A DNA stretch of 64,000 nt from Riptortus pedestris (Eukaryota; Arthropoda; Insecta; Hemiptera; Alydidae). Positions 34,905 to 46,406 of the stretch are shown here, in pieces. Location of the stretch: assembly GCA_019009955.1 (NCBI GenBank), contig CM032232.1:52825001-52889000 (forward strand). Direction: 5' to 3'. Under the pieces are notes generated by a model. The model did no database searches, had not been told where the DNA came from, and saw only the letters and a program-made list of their open reading frames with translations. Each line of letters opens with the position of its first letter. Position 1 is the stretch's first letter. Made by a program: the position numbers and the translations under genes.

Positions 34905-35925
34905 ACGGGATAATTTCGTTGATAACTCAAGATCCAAAATTTTCAGGATTATAATACTTCCTTGACTTCGTACAAGGAAGTAAAAAGATATAACAAATCT
35001 TTAACACATATAAATTTGATCGGGCCTGTTATTTGCATCAATTGGGTAGAATGTTTTGAAATTCTTCTAGTAAGTGAAATTCCAACAGCTGATTGCCATT
35101 ATGTCAGCCAAAAATGTTCAAGGTTCACATTTGGTGGATATAGATTTGAGTTTTGACCAGTTTTGAGTTTTTAACTAAATATGAGAAAAAAAAAGTCGGT
35201 CACTTATTTTATCAATGTCAACTGTTCCTTATCAGTTGCGTGACAGGTGGACAAGGCGAGAGATTATGAAAAAGGGGCTTTGGAGTCCATGTTTCAATCG
35301 GGATCCGAACCTTGGTCGGTTCTATCAGTGAGGAAATTCGATAACCAATTACGCAGCCTCCTGTTATCGTAATTTATCTAAACTAGTTAATTAATTCATG
35401 GCCCGGAGGCCTGGCTAGTAGCCACTAACCCCTCATAGATCCAATCTGCTGGACATATTGCCAGCTGCAAACTCATCAGAAGGGCTTCGGCAAACTTACA
35501 GACGTTTATTTTCAATAAGGAAAGTCAGAGATGATTTCCGATATTTCTATTTTTTTTTTTTTTTAATTCTGTGCGGACAGAACATCAACACGAGGAAAAG
35601 AGAGACCTCCTAAAGCTCGTTTTTAGTCTTCTTTAAAATAAAGAGTTTTACGTGGAATTCCGTAATTAAAAAATTGATTCCTTTCAGTAAAACATTTTGA
35701 TTTGACAGAAAAAGTAGAGCTTTTATTCAGGATCAGGTTTCTTCCAAAATATAAAGATTGGAAAATCGTGGCGTATTTCTTCCTGGTAATCCAAAGGAAA
35801 AATTGAAGAAAATAATTAATTTTCTACAGTGTGAGATAAATAAATACATACACAAGCTTATACTTATAGTTAACATAAATAAAATAAAGTGGTCCATTCA
35901 CTTTGAAAAGGATCAATACATAGTT
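34905..35925. other. Unassigned, with a 9-bp-stem palindrome and a tRNA-like segment
   Basis: A palindrome with arms ACTTCCTTG and CAAGGAAGT lies at about 34959-34981. Apart from this and the tRNA-like segment at 35298-35362, nothing was recognised. Confidence 0.35.
35298..35362 (-). mobile_element. tRNA-like sequence, probable SINE head of a second family
   Basis: The minus strand reads GGAGGCTGCGTAATTGGTTA (A-box-like), then about 30 bases later GGTTCGGATCCCG (B-box). Spacing is tRNA-like but the acceptor stem does not close convincingly, so a SINE head or tRNA pseudogene is more likely than a functional tRNA. It differs in sequence from the main SINE family of the window. Confidence 0.45.
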
Positions 35926-35927
35926 AT

Positions 35928-36513
35928 TTATTATACAAGTGACGAAAGTAGATCATTTTACAACTCGAGTGAAACGTTTACCCACACGAGCGAAGCGAGT
36001 CTGGTAATTTCACGAGAGTTGTAAATTCTACTTTCGTCACGAGTGTAATATTAAATTTTTTCTGTAATCTTGTAATACATGATCAGATCTAACCAGAATA
36101 TGAAGAAACTAGGATTAGGATTAGGATGTTGTGAAGATTATGGTAAGTTGTTGGTAGGTTATAAGCATGGTTGTGAAAGGTTATAAGCATAGTTATAAAA
36201 CAACTAGTGATGATTGTGAAGTAGTGCAGTTATAAACAAGGAAGGTAATTATTATTATATTTAAATTTGAAAATATATTGATTATTTCCACCAATAATTC
36301 ATTCACATTTCAATTTATTTTGTTAAAATAAATTCTTACAATGTTCAGAAACATTTAAAAGCATTTAATTTCCAACTTCAAATTATTTTTTAATTTATAC
36401 TTATTACTAATTAAGAAGGCAATTCACTTTCTTCACTCTATTGCAAAAGGTTTCACTTTCTTCACTCAGTTCAGTTTGGTAATGTTACCATTATTCAACG
36501 ATTACAGAAAAAG
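35928..36513 (+). mobile_element. MITE-like element plus palindrome, copy 2 (inverted relative to copy 1)
   Basis: A long interrupted palindrome (about 35928-36050) is centred on CGAGCGAAGCGAG. Its arms contain ACAAGTGACGAAAGTAGA / TCTACTTTCGTCACGAGT and ACAACTCGAGTGAAA / TTTCACGAGAGTTGT. The MITE core (36056-36513, TIR TTTTTTCTGTAATC and GATTACAGAAAAA) follows. The core is highly similar to 11205-11696 in the opposite orientation. This copy retains the outer palindrome arms that copy 1 has partly lost. Confidence 0.75.
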
Positions 36514-36579
36514 AAATTTATATCAACTGCACAAATAAATATTTGAACAATTTTTCAAATAATATGCAGCTTAATTATA

Positions 36580-37480
36580 AGCAGATTTCGCAAATGCTGG
36601 TATAAAACATTTTTGATCTCATGTCACCACATATTCTCTATTTCTATGTTAAAAACCAATGAGTAGAAAGAGGGGTTACTGTATGCTGAAACAAGAAAGT
36701 GCGAATAATTCACAACTGAGTTGCGAGAAAATACATAGAACATCAATGGTTTAACAAGATTGGTTCTGTAACATTTTACGATCCAACTGATTATAAGGGA
36801 GATATTTTGAACGTTCGAATTCCCTCCCCCTCTAAATACCTCTTATTATTATCCCAATTTCAACCTATACGAATGAAATGATTAAATATAGAGTTTAGTA
36901 TAGATCATATAAATATTTTCATGACAAGAATATAATATCTTACCTGATGACGTCATTCCACAACAAGTCTGCACACCTCTCAAATCATAAAGATATTATG
37001 TAAACAATATTAGGTATTTAGGCGTATACTAAAGTCGTATAAACCGGTTCATTTTATAACATCTTATTGTTAATATGACAGGAGTACAAGTTGGGGTTTA
37101 CTGAAAACTAAAAAAATACTAACACCTCCGTTAATATCCACGATAGAGAAAATATGAATAAAAGAACGTTCAAAGGTAATTTAATTTTAAATAACATTGG
37201 TTGTATACAATTTTTCGTCAAAACTTTCATTAACGAGGAAATTTCGAATTTCCCCCTCCCCGATTTCAGTCGTTCGGCACTCGTATGGAGATTTCTCTAT
37301 TGTATAACTTTACGTGGGAAATCTGCTTAGTTTACGCAGCCACTGCGTGACGGACTTTTTGAACCGTTGATATGCTTTATCTTTAGTTTTACAAGAAACA
37401 CTTAACCATCAAGTTTTGTTTTGATCAAACAAAAATTATAATGAATAGAATTTATACATGCATGTATATATATACATGAA
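36580..37480 (+). mobile_element. H-family copy, extended subfamily, with inserted reverse 5' end
   Basis: It parallels 23365-24309 (CTCATGTCACCACATATTC, CTGAAACAAGAAAGT, GAACGTTCGAATTCCC). At about 37280-37362 a reverse H 5' end (ACGTGGGAAATCTGC ... CACTGCGTGACGGAC) interrupts it. Its own 5' GTCCGTC and 3' palindrome are eroded. Confidence 0.6.
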
Positions 37481-38514
37481 GTTTTCATTAATGAGAACGT
37501 TTTTTGTGTTCAAGGGTCAGGGGACTAGTATTAGCCATGTGTGTATGTTGATTTGATTAGAGAAAAAAAAAAAGATGTATTCACTTTTAGTAGTGTCCAC
37601 TTTATATAAAAAAAAAGTATTAACTATGTCTTTGATAAAGCATTTTAAATCTCAACTCAAAAGACGGAAAAGACACTAAAAATAATATTAAAAGTCTTAA
37701 AATTAGGATAGGCTGATCAATGTGGAATAATTATGAGGAAAGTAAATCCAAATATATAAATATAAATATATGTTTAATATATTTAATGTTTTTGAATAAT
37801 TTACTTCATTAAATGCATTCCCTTCCATGTTTAAGCGTTTAATTAGGGTGTGTATAAATTTTAATAGAGCGAGGGCGATTCTCGCACAAGCTTAGGTTCA
37901 TTAAAATGTACATTTCTGTCAATATTAAGTTTTATTTAAACAAATAATAAAACATTAATGAAAATATTATTAGTACCTTATTTATCACTTTCTAATCACA
38001 ATTACTCACTTCATGAATGATATGTTCCTTAGTGTAGAGATTCAAACTAAAAAATCTAACGAATAGACTAGTTTAATTTGAATAATTTAGACCTTCTACA
38101 TAATTAAAATAGAAATAAATTAAATTTCTTATTAAGTGTATAAAATTTCGGATCATTTTCTTTTTCGCTTTTAGTTATATTAAGAGACCCTTATTACGTA
38201 TTTATACAAATGTCACTACGTTTTTTTAAACAAAAAAAATCACCAAAAATAATTAGGTAATTATTAATAGAATAAATATGAAATAATTAAGAGTTTTCAT
38301 ATAAAGTAGAAAGTTACGATCAAGAAGTCACATTTCTAGTAGACATCCATCAACATTCAATTTGATATGTCATGAAAAAAAAATAATCAGAAAGGCGTTG
38401 GAATCAATTCTCAACATAAAAAATAAAAAGTTCAGAGAAAAAAGGGACGTCTCTTGGGACACCCTGTGCTTGTGTGTGAACTTTTATACTATCCATTAGG
38501 ATATTTTAAACTTA
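37481..38514. other. AT-rich unassigned sequence
   Basis: No gene or repeat was recognised. GGGACACCCTGTGCTTG at about 38456 resembles the terminus of the neighbouring mariner but stands alone. Confidence 0.4.
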
Positions 38515-38635
38515 TTAGCAGATTTCCCCTAAGGGGAATCAGCTATTGAGGTCGTACTGATGACGCGAGTTTCGAAAAATGTCTTCAAATGTCCATCGGT
38601 CCTACCCAGGGGAGGACGAAACTGAGGTCCGTTCA

Positions 38636-38689
<54 letters not shown>

Positions 38690-38697
38690 TATATATA

Positions 38698-40610
38698 CAG
38701 GGTGTCCCCAAACCAAACGGCCAAACTTCAGGGATCGATAGAGGATCGAAAAACTAAGAAAAAAAGTCCTCTGGCATATGCCTTGTTTTCGCTTCGTTTT
38801 TGAGAAAATCACAAAAAACTGAAAATAGTTGTGCAAAAAGTGTATTTTTTTTTAATAATGTATTTAAATTACAAAAAACTATTGGGTTTTTAAGTAAGCT
38901 TAATTTTTTAATTTACGAGGAGTAAATTTAGAAAACATGAATATTCTCACGCTTTCCTTATCAATAAAAAGTCTAGGCTGAGTGTTTAAACTTAAAAAGA
39001 AAGGATTAAAATGTTTACTATCATTTTAATCCTTTTTGGGGGGAATCCAGCCTCGCATTCTCACATTAGTGGTGTTGCTAGTACTGTTCAGTGAAATCAA
39101 CAAATATGACTAGATTTACCAACGCTGAATACGCGGACTACGTCTACGGATTCTGCGATGGCAATGCACGTCAGGCAGTTCGGGAATAACGCAGACGGTT
39201 TCCTGACCGAGAAACCCCACACAGAGGTGTTTTTACCAGCACTTTCAGAAGGCTTCGAGAGACTGGGTCCTTCTCATGTAATCGTCGTGGAAACCCTATG
39301 CAGGCTCCGATGGAAGCCGACCTGAGGCGGAGGGAGAGGATACTGAGGCACTTCAATACCAACCCTGGCACAAGCGTCCGGAGAGCTGCTTCAGTTCTAA
39401 GCATACCAAAGACAACCATTTGGCGCACATTAAGGGCTGACCGCAGGCATGCTTACCATGTACAAAAGGTACAAAATTTAATACCCGCTGATTATCCCAG
39501 CCGATTAAGTTTTTGTAATTGGTACAAAGAACAATTGCAAAACGATGTAAACTTAAGTTCGAAAGTAATCTGGACGGACGAAGCGACTTTTACACGTGCG
39601 GGCATATTCAATCAAAGAAACTACCACCTTTGGGCACATGAAAATCCCCGCGCTGTTAGAGAATTTCACTACCAGCATGAGTTTTCTGTAAACGTGTGGG
39701 TGAGTCTTTGTTATAATCGCATAATTGGTCCCGTATTTTTACCTGCTCGACTTCACCCTGAAAGTTATCATCTATTCCTGGAGAATGAGTTACGGGCACT
39801 TTTGGAAGATATCCCTTTGGAAACAATTCTTGAGAGCTGGTTTCAACTCGATGGTTGTCCTGGACATTACTGAAGGGCCCGTACGAGACTGGTTGGACAT
39901 CAACTACCCAGGTCGCTGGATAGGACGAGGTGGGCCGGTGCCTTGGCCTCCCCGGTCTCCGGACCTCACGCCACTAGATTTCTTCGTGTGGGGATACGTG
40001 AAAGAAAATGTCTACCGAGAGCCCGTCCGCACAAGGGATGACCTCATCGAGCGCATCAGAATGGTTTGCAACCAGCTCACCGCAGAACAATGTTTAGATG
40101 CAGTGCGATCTGTGAGTACGCGATGTGATGCATGTATTGCAGCGAGAGGCTAGCACTTCGAACAACATTTACGTTGACGCTTTAGAAATTAACGATGTAA
40201 TTTTAGAGAAGGTAAAACCTTCAAAATTTTCAGGGTTTTTTTTCTCACTAAGGTAGACCCATATAAAAACTGAAACATTTATGTTTTCCAAGTAAGAATA
40301 TTTAATTATTTTATTAATTTTCTAAATTTTTAATCTTTTTTTATGTTTTAATCTTCAGTTATTGTTCATAATGTTATCTACTTTAAATAGGTAATTGTAT
40401 TGGAATAACATTTATTGCTAAAATTCATTCAAGGAATAAAATCCCCTCTTCCATTGGCCTTAACTAGTTTTTGCACAACTATTTTTAGTTTTTTTGTGAT
40501 TTTCTCGAAAACGAAGTTAAAACGAGGCATATGCCAGAGGACTTTTTGTTTTAGTTTTTCGATCCTCTATCGATCCCTAAAGTTTGGCCGTTTGGTTTGG
40601 GGACACCCTG
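38698..40610 (+). mobile_element. Mariner-like element, complete with ~145-bp terminal inverted repeats
   Basis: It begins CAGGGTGTCCCCAAACC and ends with the reverse complement GGTTTGGGGACACCCTG. Similarity between the two ends extends about 145 bp inward (to GTTGTGCAAAAA). TA flanks both ends (38696-38697, 40611-40612), the expected target duplication. Length is 1,913 bp. It encodes one decayed transposase (39106-40153). Confidence 0.95.
39106..40153 (+). pseudogene. Mariner-like transposase with one nonsense codon and one frameshift
   Basis: From ATG 39106 the frame reads MTRFTNAEYADYVYGF, a helix-turn-helix N terminus of the DUF4817 type common in insect mariner relatives. It meets a TAA at 39187-39189, where a Tyr codon is likely (before RRRFPDRETP). 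The same frame then runs from 39190 to 39873 and includes a second HTH-like region and the first catalytic Asp in VIWTDEATF and the second in QLDGCPGHY. There a 1-base gain or 2-base loss (TGAA at about 39871-39874) shifts the frame. The +1 frame continues GPVRDWLDINYPGRW, PRSPDLTPLDFFVWGYVKE and ends at 40153. About 41 residues separate the second Asp from the Asp of PLDFF, suggesting a DD41D-type triad. That count crosses the frameshift and is approximate. DNA cutting and joining would be its function, but this copy is inactive. Confidence 0.9.
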
Positions 40611-41250
40611 TATAGATATATATATTTGTCTGTTAACGCTCTAGCGGTCGCAATTTTCGTTTGATCGTTACCAAACTCGATATTTAAGCGTTTTATGCAA
40701 AAATAAAGATCAAGTTCGTTAATGGCTGAAATCGGACCAGTGGGAGGGAGGGGGGGTTTAGAGGGGAGGATTTTCTAAAATTTGAATTATTTCCGTTACT
40801 ATACGTCGGATCGAAAAATTGTATAGAATCAATCTTATTGCAAATTAAATTTATTATAAATAATGTTATATACATGTATTCTGTATCTTGAATATTAACC
40901 AAGATATTTGCATTTTTCTGTTTTCAACTTCTGAGATGAGATCGGCCAACTTCGGGTCTAGTCGTGAGTTTCCGTCAAGAGCTAGTTCGGGCCGTTCCCG
41001 TAACTGTTTGACTTTCTATTCTGAAATTTCTCTATTGTAAAACTTCACGTGGGAAATCTGCTTAGTTTACGCAGCCCCTGCGTGACGGACTTTTTTTGAT
41101 ATATCCCTGAAATTAAACCTGTCTTACTTAAAATATAATCGTTTAATTTCCTTCCTTTAAAACAATTATATTTATCTATATATGTGGGTTATATTTTAGA
41201 ATTAGGATTTATCACTTGGAAAGACTTTCAATACTATGGGTAAATTAAAA

Positions 41251-41673
41251 GTCCGTCACGCAGGTGCTGCGCAGATTTCCCACGTGAAGATTTACAATAA
41301 ATTTCAAGAAAGCCGAAAAGTCACAAAAAACGGCCGAACTAGCTTTTGGCGGGAAACTCATTCTCGTCCGTTATCCGCCAACACTTAATAAAAATGCAAA
41401 TATCTCGGTTAATATTTAAGGTAGAGAATACATGTATATAACAATATTTATAGTAAATTAAATTAGCAATAAGATTGATTCTCAAGAATATTTCGATCCG
41501 ACGTATATTAACGGAGATATTTCGGATTTTCGAAAATCCTCCCCTCTAAGCCTCACTGGTCCGATTTCAGCCATTAACGAACTTAATCTTTACTTTTACA
41601 TAAAACGTTTAAAAATCGAGTTTGGTAACGATCAAGCAAAAACTACGACCGCTAAAGCGTTAAAAGACATATA

Positions 41674-41769
<96 letters not shown>

Positions 41770-41900
41770 TAGATAGATATAATTATGAACAGACCTCATT
41801 TTCCTCATCTCCTGGATAGGATCGATATACATTTGAAGAAAGTTTTGAAAATCGCGTTATAAGTACGCTGATAGCACCACTTAAGGGAAATCTGCTAAAA
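41251..41900 (+). mobile_element. H-family copy, both ends present
   Basis: The 5' end is GTCCGTCACGCAGGTGCTGCGC, with the stretch between hairpin and subterminal repeat shortened (GCAGATTTCCCACGTGAAG follows directly). The 3' end is CACTTAAGGGAAATCTGCTAAAA, in which the left arm of the palindrome has decayed. The microsatellite is compound: (TG)n, (TA)n, (CA)n, (TAGA)n at about 41672-41780. Confidence 0.88.
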
Positions 41901-42541
41901 TAAAATGTTTTGAATACAATTCATGTATTTTTTTTAAAATCGTGTTTGGACAAAACAAAATTACCACCAGTGATTGTGAAGAATTGAGGTTTTTTTTTTT
42001 TCTGTGATATTGATTCCAATTGAGCACCTAGATTGCAACAAACTTAACTTTTTCGTTTAAAAGAATATGTATTTTCCTGGAAGCCTTAAGAATATGGTTC
42101 TTCTTCTCAAGGAATAATATTCTTTTTTACACACAAACGCTTGTGAGTGCGGACCTGTGAATGTGTATGTAAATATGCATACAAATATTACATTCTTCGA
42201 AAAGAAAAATATAGCTTTTAGCAATACTTTATTACAATTTGTTCTTAAGAAGAATTTTAAACATTTTTGAGTAATTTTATAATTTGAACAATATGAATAG
42301 AAAATTTGCAAGAGGCTAAATCAACCGAATATAAATAAATGGAACATTATTTTTGTTTTGGAGGGCGAGCAGATTTTGTAGAACTTTTAGAACAGATGAT
42401 ATAATGCTAGATTAGTCAGTAGCAGATCCTATCCTGTATCTAATATAACTGATTATCTGGTGGAGAGAGGTTGGGATTAGCAGAACCACTAATATAGCTA
42501 GTATGGTGTGGTGGTGCTATCCCTTTCTGTAATTAATCCAC

Positions 42542-42598
<57 letters not shown>

Positions 42599-43100
42599 AA
42601 ATACAAGGCCGCAAAATCAATTACAGAATTTTTGATTGATCTTGTGGCTTTCTTCTAGAATCTAGTATTCAAGTTTTCCGCTTTTCATAAATTTAAATCC
42701 TGGCTTAGTTGAATTTTTCGGAAAAGCTACTCCAAAAAGCAGTGCATTATTCTCAATTCCCATATTGAATTTTCTACAAATAATTCTGTAAGATAATATG
42801 TAACATATTTCTATGACGCTATTTAACCTTTCTTAATTGATCTATAAAAATCTTGAGACCAAAACATTCTATCTAAAGACAAAAGGTAATTTTATTAATG
42901 ACCAATATTGGACCAGCAGGTGGTTGAAAAATTCTAATTTCTGTATATCGCCGAAATTACGGGATACAATGAAAAATGTTTTATCATGAATCATGATGTT
43001 CGAATTTTTATACTTCCAATCCTTTTTGGCTTATATTTGCTTTTTAATCGTGTGTCCTTCCTTTTTCGTGTCTGTTTTTTTACGAAACATGAATACTATT
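41901..43100. other. Unassigned, with (CA)n
   Basis: AT-rich DNA with a (CA)n tract of about 26 units at 42545-42596. No gene was recognised. Confidence 0.4.
42545..42596. repeat. (CA)n microsatellite
   Basis: A perfect dinucleotide run of about 52 bp. Confidence 0.95.
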
Positions 43101-43104
43101 ATCA

Positions 43105-43980
43105 AAAGTCACGCAGTAATTCCGTATACTTAGAAGATTTTCCAAAGTGCACGGATTAACATTAATCTCATCTCACCATCTACTCTCTATATCTCCGGTA
43201 TCTTAGTTAAGCCCAACACGAAATGTGTCACTAAACACTAAGCTCTCAAAGTCAAAATCGGATGAATAGAATTGGGATTCACATCTTAATTCACGTTTGA
43301 ATTCAAATAATTCGCTAGATATTTGAGTAAGAAAAAGGGGTTTAAGACAATTGTTATATGAAATTATATTTGAAACAATATTGACTGTTTCATTTTTCAA
43401 TCCCATTCATAATAACGGAGATATTCCGAATTTATCAGTATCCACCCCATCCTAAACCTCATCCTGGTCAGATTTCGACACGAGTATAATCTCTAGCTTC
43501 ACATAAAACGGATAAATATGAATAATGATCAAGCAAAAATCATCGAGTTTTGAACGTAAAACCTTCTTTGATGACCGCCATTACAACATATTTTCATGTA
43601 AAGATCTGTTGAAAAAAAAAGTTTGTTATTAAAGCTTCAATTAGCTTCTCATAATATATTGGCTTGATGTTAATATGGAATGCGTAGAATTGGGGTTTAT
43701 TGAGGGCTGAAAATAAAAAAACAAAAATAGCTTCCTTAATATTCCAGACACGAAAAAAGTAAAAACGGAGGTATTTTTAATATTGTATACCCTCCCTGCC
43801 TTTTCGATTTCAACCTTTAACGAAATATCTAGTCTTTTTTAAAGAATTATATATGGAGTTTGGTATGATCAAACACAGCGACCGCTAGAGAGTTAAGAGA
43901 GAAATATATGTCTAACTATCCATGAATATTTATATTTCGAGAATCGCGTCATGAGTACAAACAAAAATAACCGATTTCCC
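43105..43980 (+). mobile_element. Degenerate H-family copy, extended type
   Basis: Landmarks survive in order: GTCACGCAGTAATTCCG, TAATAACGGAGATATTCCGAA, CTGGTCAGATTTCGACAC, then a second internal set (GGTTTATTGAGGGCTGAAAA, CAGCGACCGCTAGAGAGTTAAG, GAGAATCGCGTCATGAGTAC) ending CCGATTTCCC. The doubled internal blocks suggest two fragments joined. Confidence 0.55.
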
Positions 43981-45018
43981 AAATATATTTAAGCATAAAG
44001 TTACACTAAAACATATCTGTCTCAAACATTGGCCAAAATGTAATTTATGATCAGCTGTATTATCCCTCATAGGTGTAGGCAAGCTCTTCATCATTTACAA
44101 AGCCATTCCTCTTTAATAATAATTTATTATTAATAACAAAGAATGTCAATAAATTTAAAATGTATGCTATGTATTTAAAGCGTTATAATGACTTTCATTC
44201 ATACTTTTAAATAAACTAATGTATTACACACAATTATTCAACTGATATATTTAAAAAATAGTTTTCATTGAATTTGAAATATTTTTGCAAAAAAATTATT
44301 ATTTAAGTTTTCTGTTCATGAAGAAATTAATTTTCTTAATATTTCGTTAATGTATTGTAGAAAACAAAAAAAATATATGTTGTATACTTCAATATTTCTT
44401 AACATGTATCGGAAATGAATATGTTTCATTTCATTTCTGAGTAAGCCAGAAATATAACGTAAATTATTCAAAGATAAATGTAAGTGAAGATAGACGGACG
44501 GACAAACTGAAAAGAATTGTCTACCTCCCACCCGAATGTAAAGGATCCAAAACAGCCAGTGATAATACCAATTAAATTTTAAGTAAATAGAACATTAGTA
44601 ATGCCTTTTGTATATATCCCAATTAAAATAAATACGATTATGTATAGTTAAAATTTAAATTGTTATAATTTTAGTCACAATTAAAATACAATAATAAAAA
44701 AGGAACATGACAGAGGTAATCCCATTTTGATGCATTAAAAGGGCTTATACACAGCCATTGTTTCCTTGCTGACTATATTAACTTGTAAGCTGAGATTAAT
44801 ATAAAGCCCACAAGATTTATGGCAATTTCTGTTTAATCCAGCACTCCACTTCCTTCTTACAATGGCTCTTTAGAAAGAATAAATAAATAAATAATCTTTA
44901 TGAATTACCACCAAATCAGTTTATTCTTAATATATTTCTCGTACTTGTTTTCTTTCAAATTCTACTCATAGGAAATGAGCTGTACAACTCACAATGACAT
45001 AATTTTCGAAAAATATTT
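43981..45018. other. AT-rich unassigned sequence
   Basis: No gene or known repeat was recognised. Confidence 0.4.
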
Positions 45019-45020
45019 TA

Positions 45021-45755
45021 TTGAGTTGTAACACATGAAGTGTCCGATTTTTTAAACCCTAATCTTTATAAAGGATTAAAACGTTGTGTGTTGATTCCAA
45101 GCAAAATATTTACCATCTATAATAAACATTTGTTAATCCTCTAGTCACAAGCTATGTTTGTTTTTGTCCCAAGTAGGCTTACATATTTTAGTTTAATATC
45201 AATCGGGAACATGGAAACACGCGATTTCCGGATAATTTTCTTTTACGAGTATAAACTTGGTCATTCCGCGGCCCAGTCAGCAAGGAATATTAATCATGCG
45301 TTTGGCGAAGGAAGTGCTAATGAAAGAACTATTCGTCGTTGGTTTTCAAAATTTTCTTCGTGTGTTTCTTTGCTTGCTCGTCAAAGAACCACCGACCACA
45401 TGTTTCAATACAGACAGTGAACAAATTAAAGGAGTTTGGCTATGAAGTCCTACCACACCCCCCATATTCCCCTGATCTATCTCCTACAGACTACCACTTT
45501 TTTCGGAGTTTGGACAACATTTTGCGAGGAAAATTTTTTACAGATGATTTAGACATTAAAAATGCATTTTCTGAATTTCTTTCAACACGTGACACAAACT
45601 TTTTCAAAAGTGGGATAGAAAACTTGGTAAGTCGTTGGCAGAAGTGTATTGAAAATGATGGTAAATACTTTGAATGAATAATATTTCAGATTCGATCTCA
45701 ATTTTTCATTTTTTTCCTGATTCTACAAACGGTCATTTCATATGTTACAACCCAA
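45021..45755 (+). mobile_element. Internally deleted mariner (SETMAR/Hsmar1-like group)
   Basis: The terminal inverted repeats are TTGAGTTGTAACACATGAAG (45021) and, reversed at the right end, TTGGGTTGTAACATATGAAA (45755). TA lies on both sides (45019-45020, 45756-45757). At 735 bp it is far shorter than the roughly 1.3 kb of full-length relatives because the middle of the transposase is missing. Confidence 0.9.
45211..45677 (+). pseudogene. Mariner transposase, N and C termini joined by internal deletion
   Basis: ATG 45211 opens METRDFRIIFFYEYKLGHSA...NERTIRRWFSKF, the N-terminal HTH of SETMAR/Hsmar1-like mariners. At about 45360-45390 the sequence jumps to the second catalytic motif region: in another frame it reads NHRPHVSIQTVNKLKEFGYE, then PHPPYSPDLSPTDYHFF with the third catalytic Asp of a DD34D triad, and SRWQKCIENDGKYFE at the C terminus (stop at 45675-45677). 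Residues from the linker to the second Asp, including the first catalytic Asp, are deleted and the join is out of frame. It encodes no transposase but keeps both ends that a transposase would recognise. Confidence 0.9.
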
Positions 45756-45771
45756 TAGAATGAGATCGGTT

Positions 45772-45773
<2 letters not shown>

Positions 45774-45829
<56 letters not shown>
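45774..45829. repeat. (TA)n microsatellite adjoining the mariner
   Basis: About 28 TA units start 17 bp after the mariner's right TA. Confidence 0.95.
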
Positions 45830-45833
<4 letters not shown>

Positions 45834-45939
45834 TATCGGGATATTTAGTAAATGTTTAATGAAAAAATAAATACCAAAGTTCATAAATTGACAATTTTAT
45901 TTTCTGCAACTGTTTATCTACATATTTATTTTCTGTAAG

Positions 45940-46200
45940 TCACATATTATTCGAGATATTTGTATTTCGTAGTATTCTACTCCCACTTATACCTTAAATA
46001 ATTAAACTAAATGTATGGTTGCTCCTCACGTGAAATACGATATCTCCGTAACATTTTATCTAAAGGAAAATTGTAAAAACCGAGTTATTGAAAACTTTGT
46101 AAATTTATATTTTTATTCCTCCTTAAACCCACCTCCCCAGTAGTAAAATCTGATCATAAGGGGAGGGGCAGAACTAAACGGTGCCTGAGCTCTAAATATG
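45940..46200 (-). mobile_element. Degenerate reverse H-like fragment
   Basis: Weak similarity only: TATTCGAGATATTTGTATTT, TACGATATCTCCGTAACATTTT and the CCTCCTTAAACCCACC block. Confidence 0.35.
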
Positions 46201-46226
46201 AAATTTCAAAATTCTAAGCCTCGTCG

Positions 46227-46353
46227 TTTTAGCAGATTTCCCTTAAGGGAAATCAGCTATTGAGGTCGTACTCATGACGGAATTTTTGAAATTTTTCTTC
46301 AAATGTCCATCGATCCTACCTAGTAGATGACGAAAATGAGGTCCGTTCAAAAC

Positions 46354-46406
<53 letters not shown>

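Larger units (their letters stand above)
38515..41090 (-). mobile_element. H-family copy, both ends present, with mariner in its (TA)n
   Basis: The 3' end (reverse) is TTAGCAGATTTCCCCTAAGGGG at 38515 and the 5' end is CGCAGCCCCTGCGTGACGGAC at 41090. The (TA)n begins at 38638, is interrupted at 38698 by a mariner, and resumes as TAGATATATATA after 40610. Without the mariner and one TA the copy is about 661 bp. Confidence 0.92.

Noticed and set aside
35928..36050. Palindrome as a bacterial-type terminator or CRISPR-like unit
   Set aside because: The context is eukaryotic transposon DNA, and there are only two copies rather than an array.
36109..36128. TAGGATTAGGATTAGG as a possible telomere-type repeat
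   Set aside because: Only about three units of a 6-mer that is not the insect TTAGG repeat. It lies inside the MITE core and is best explained as a local slippage.
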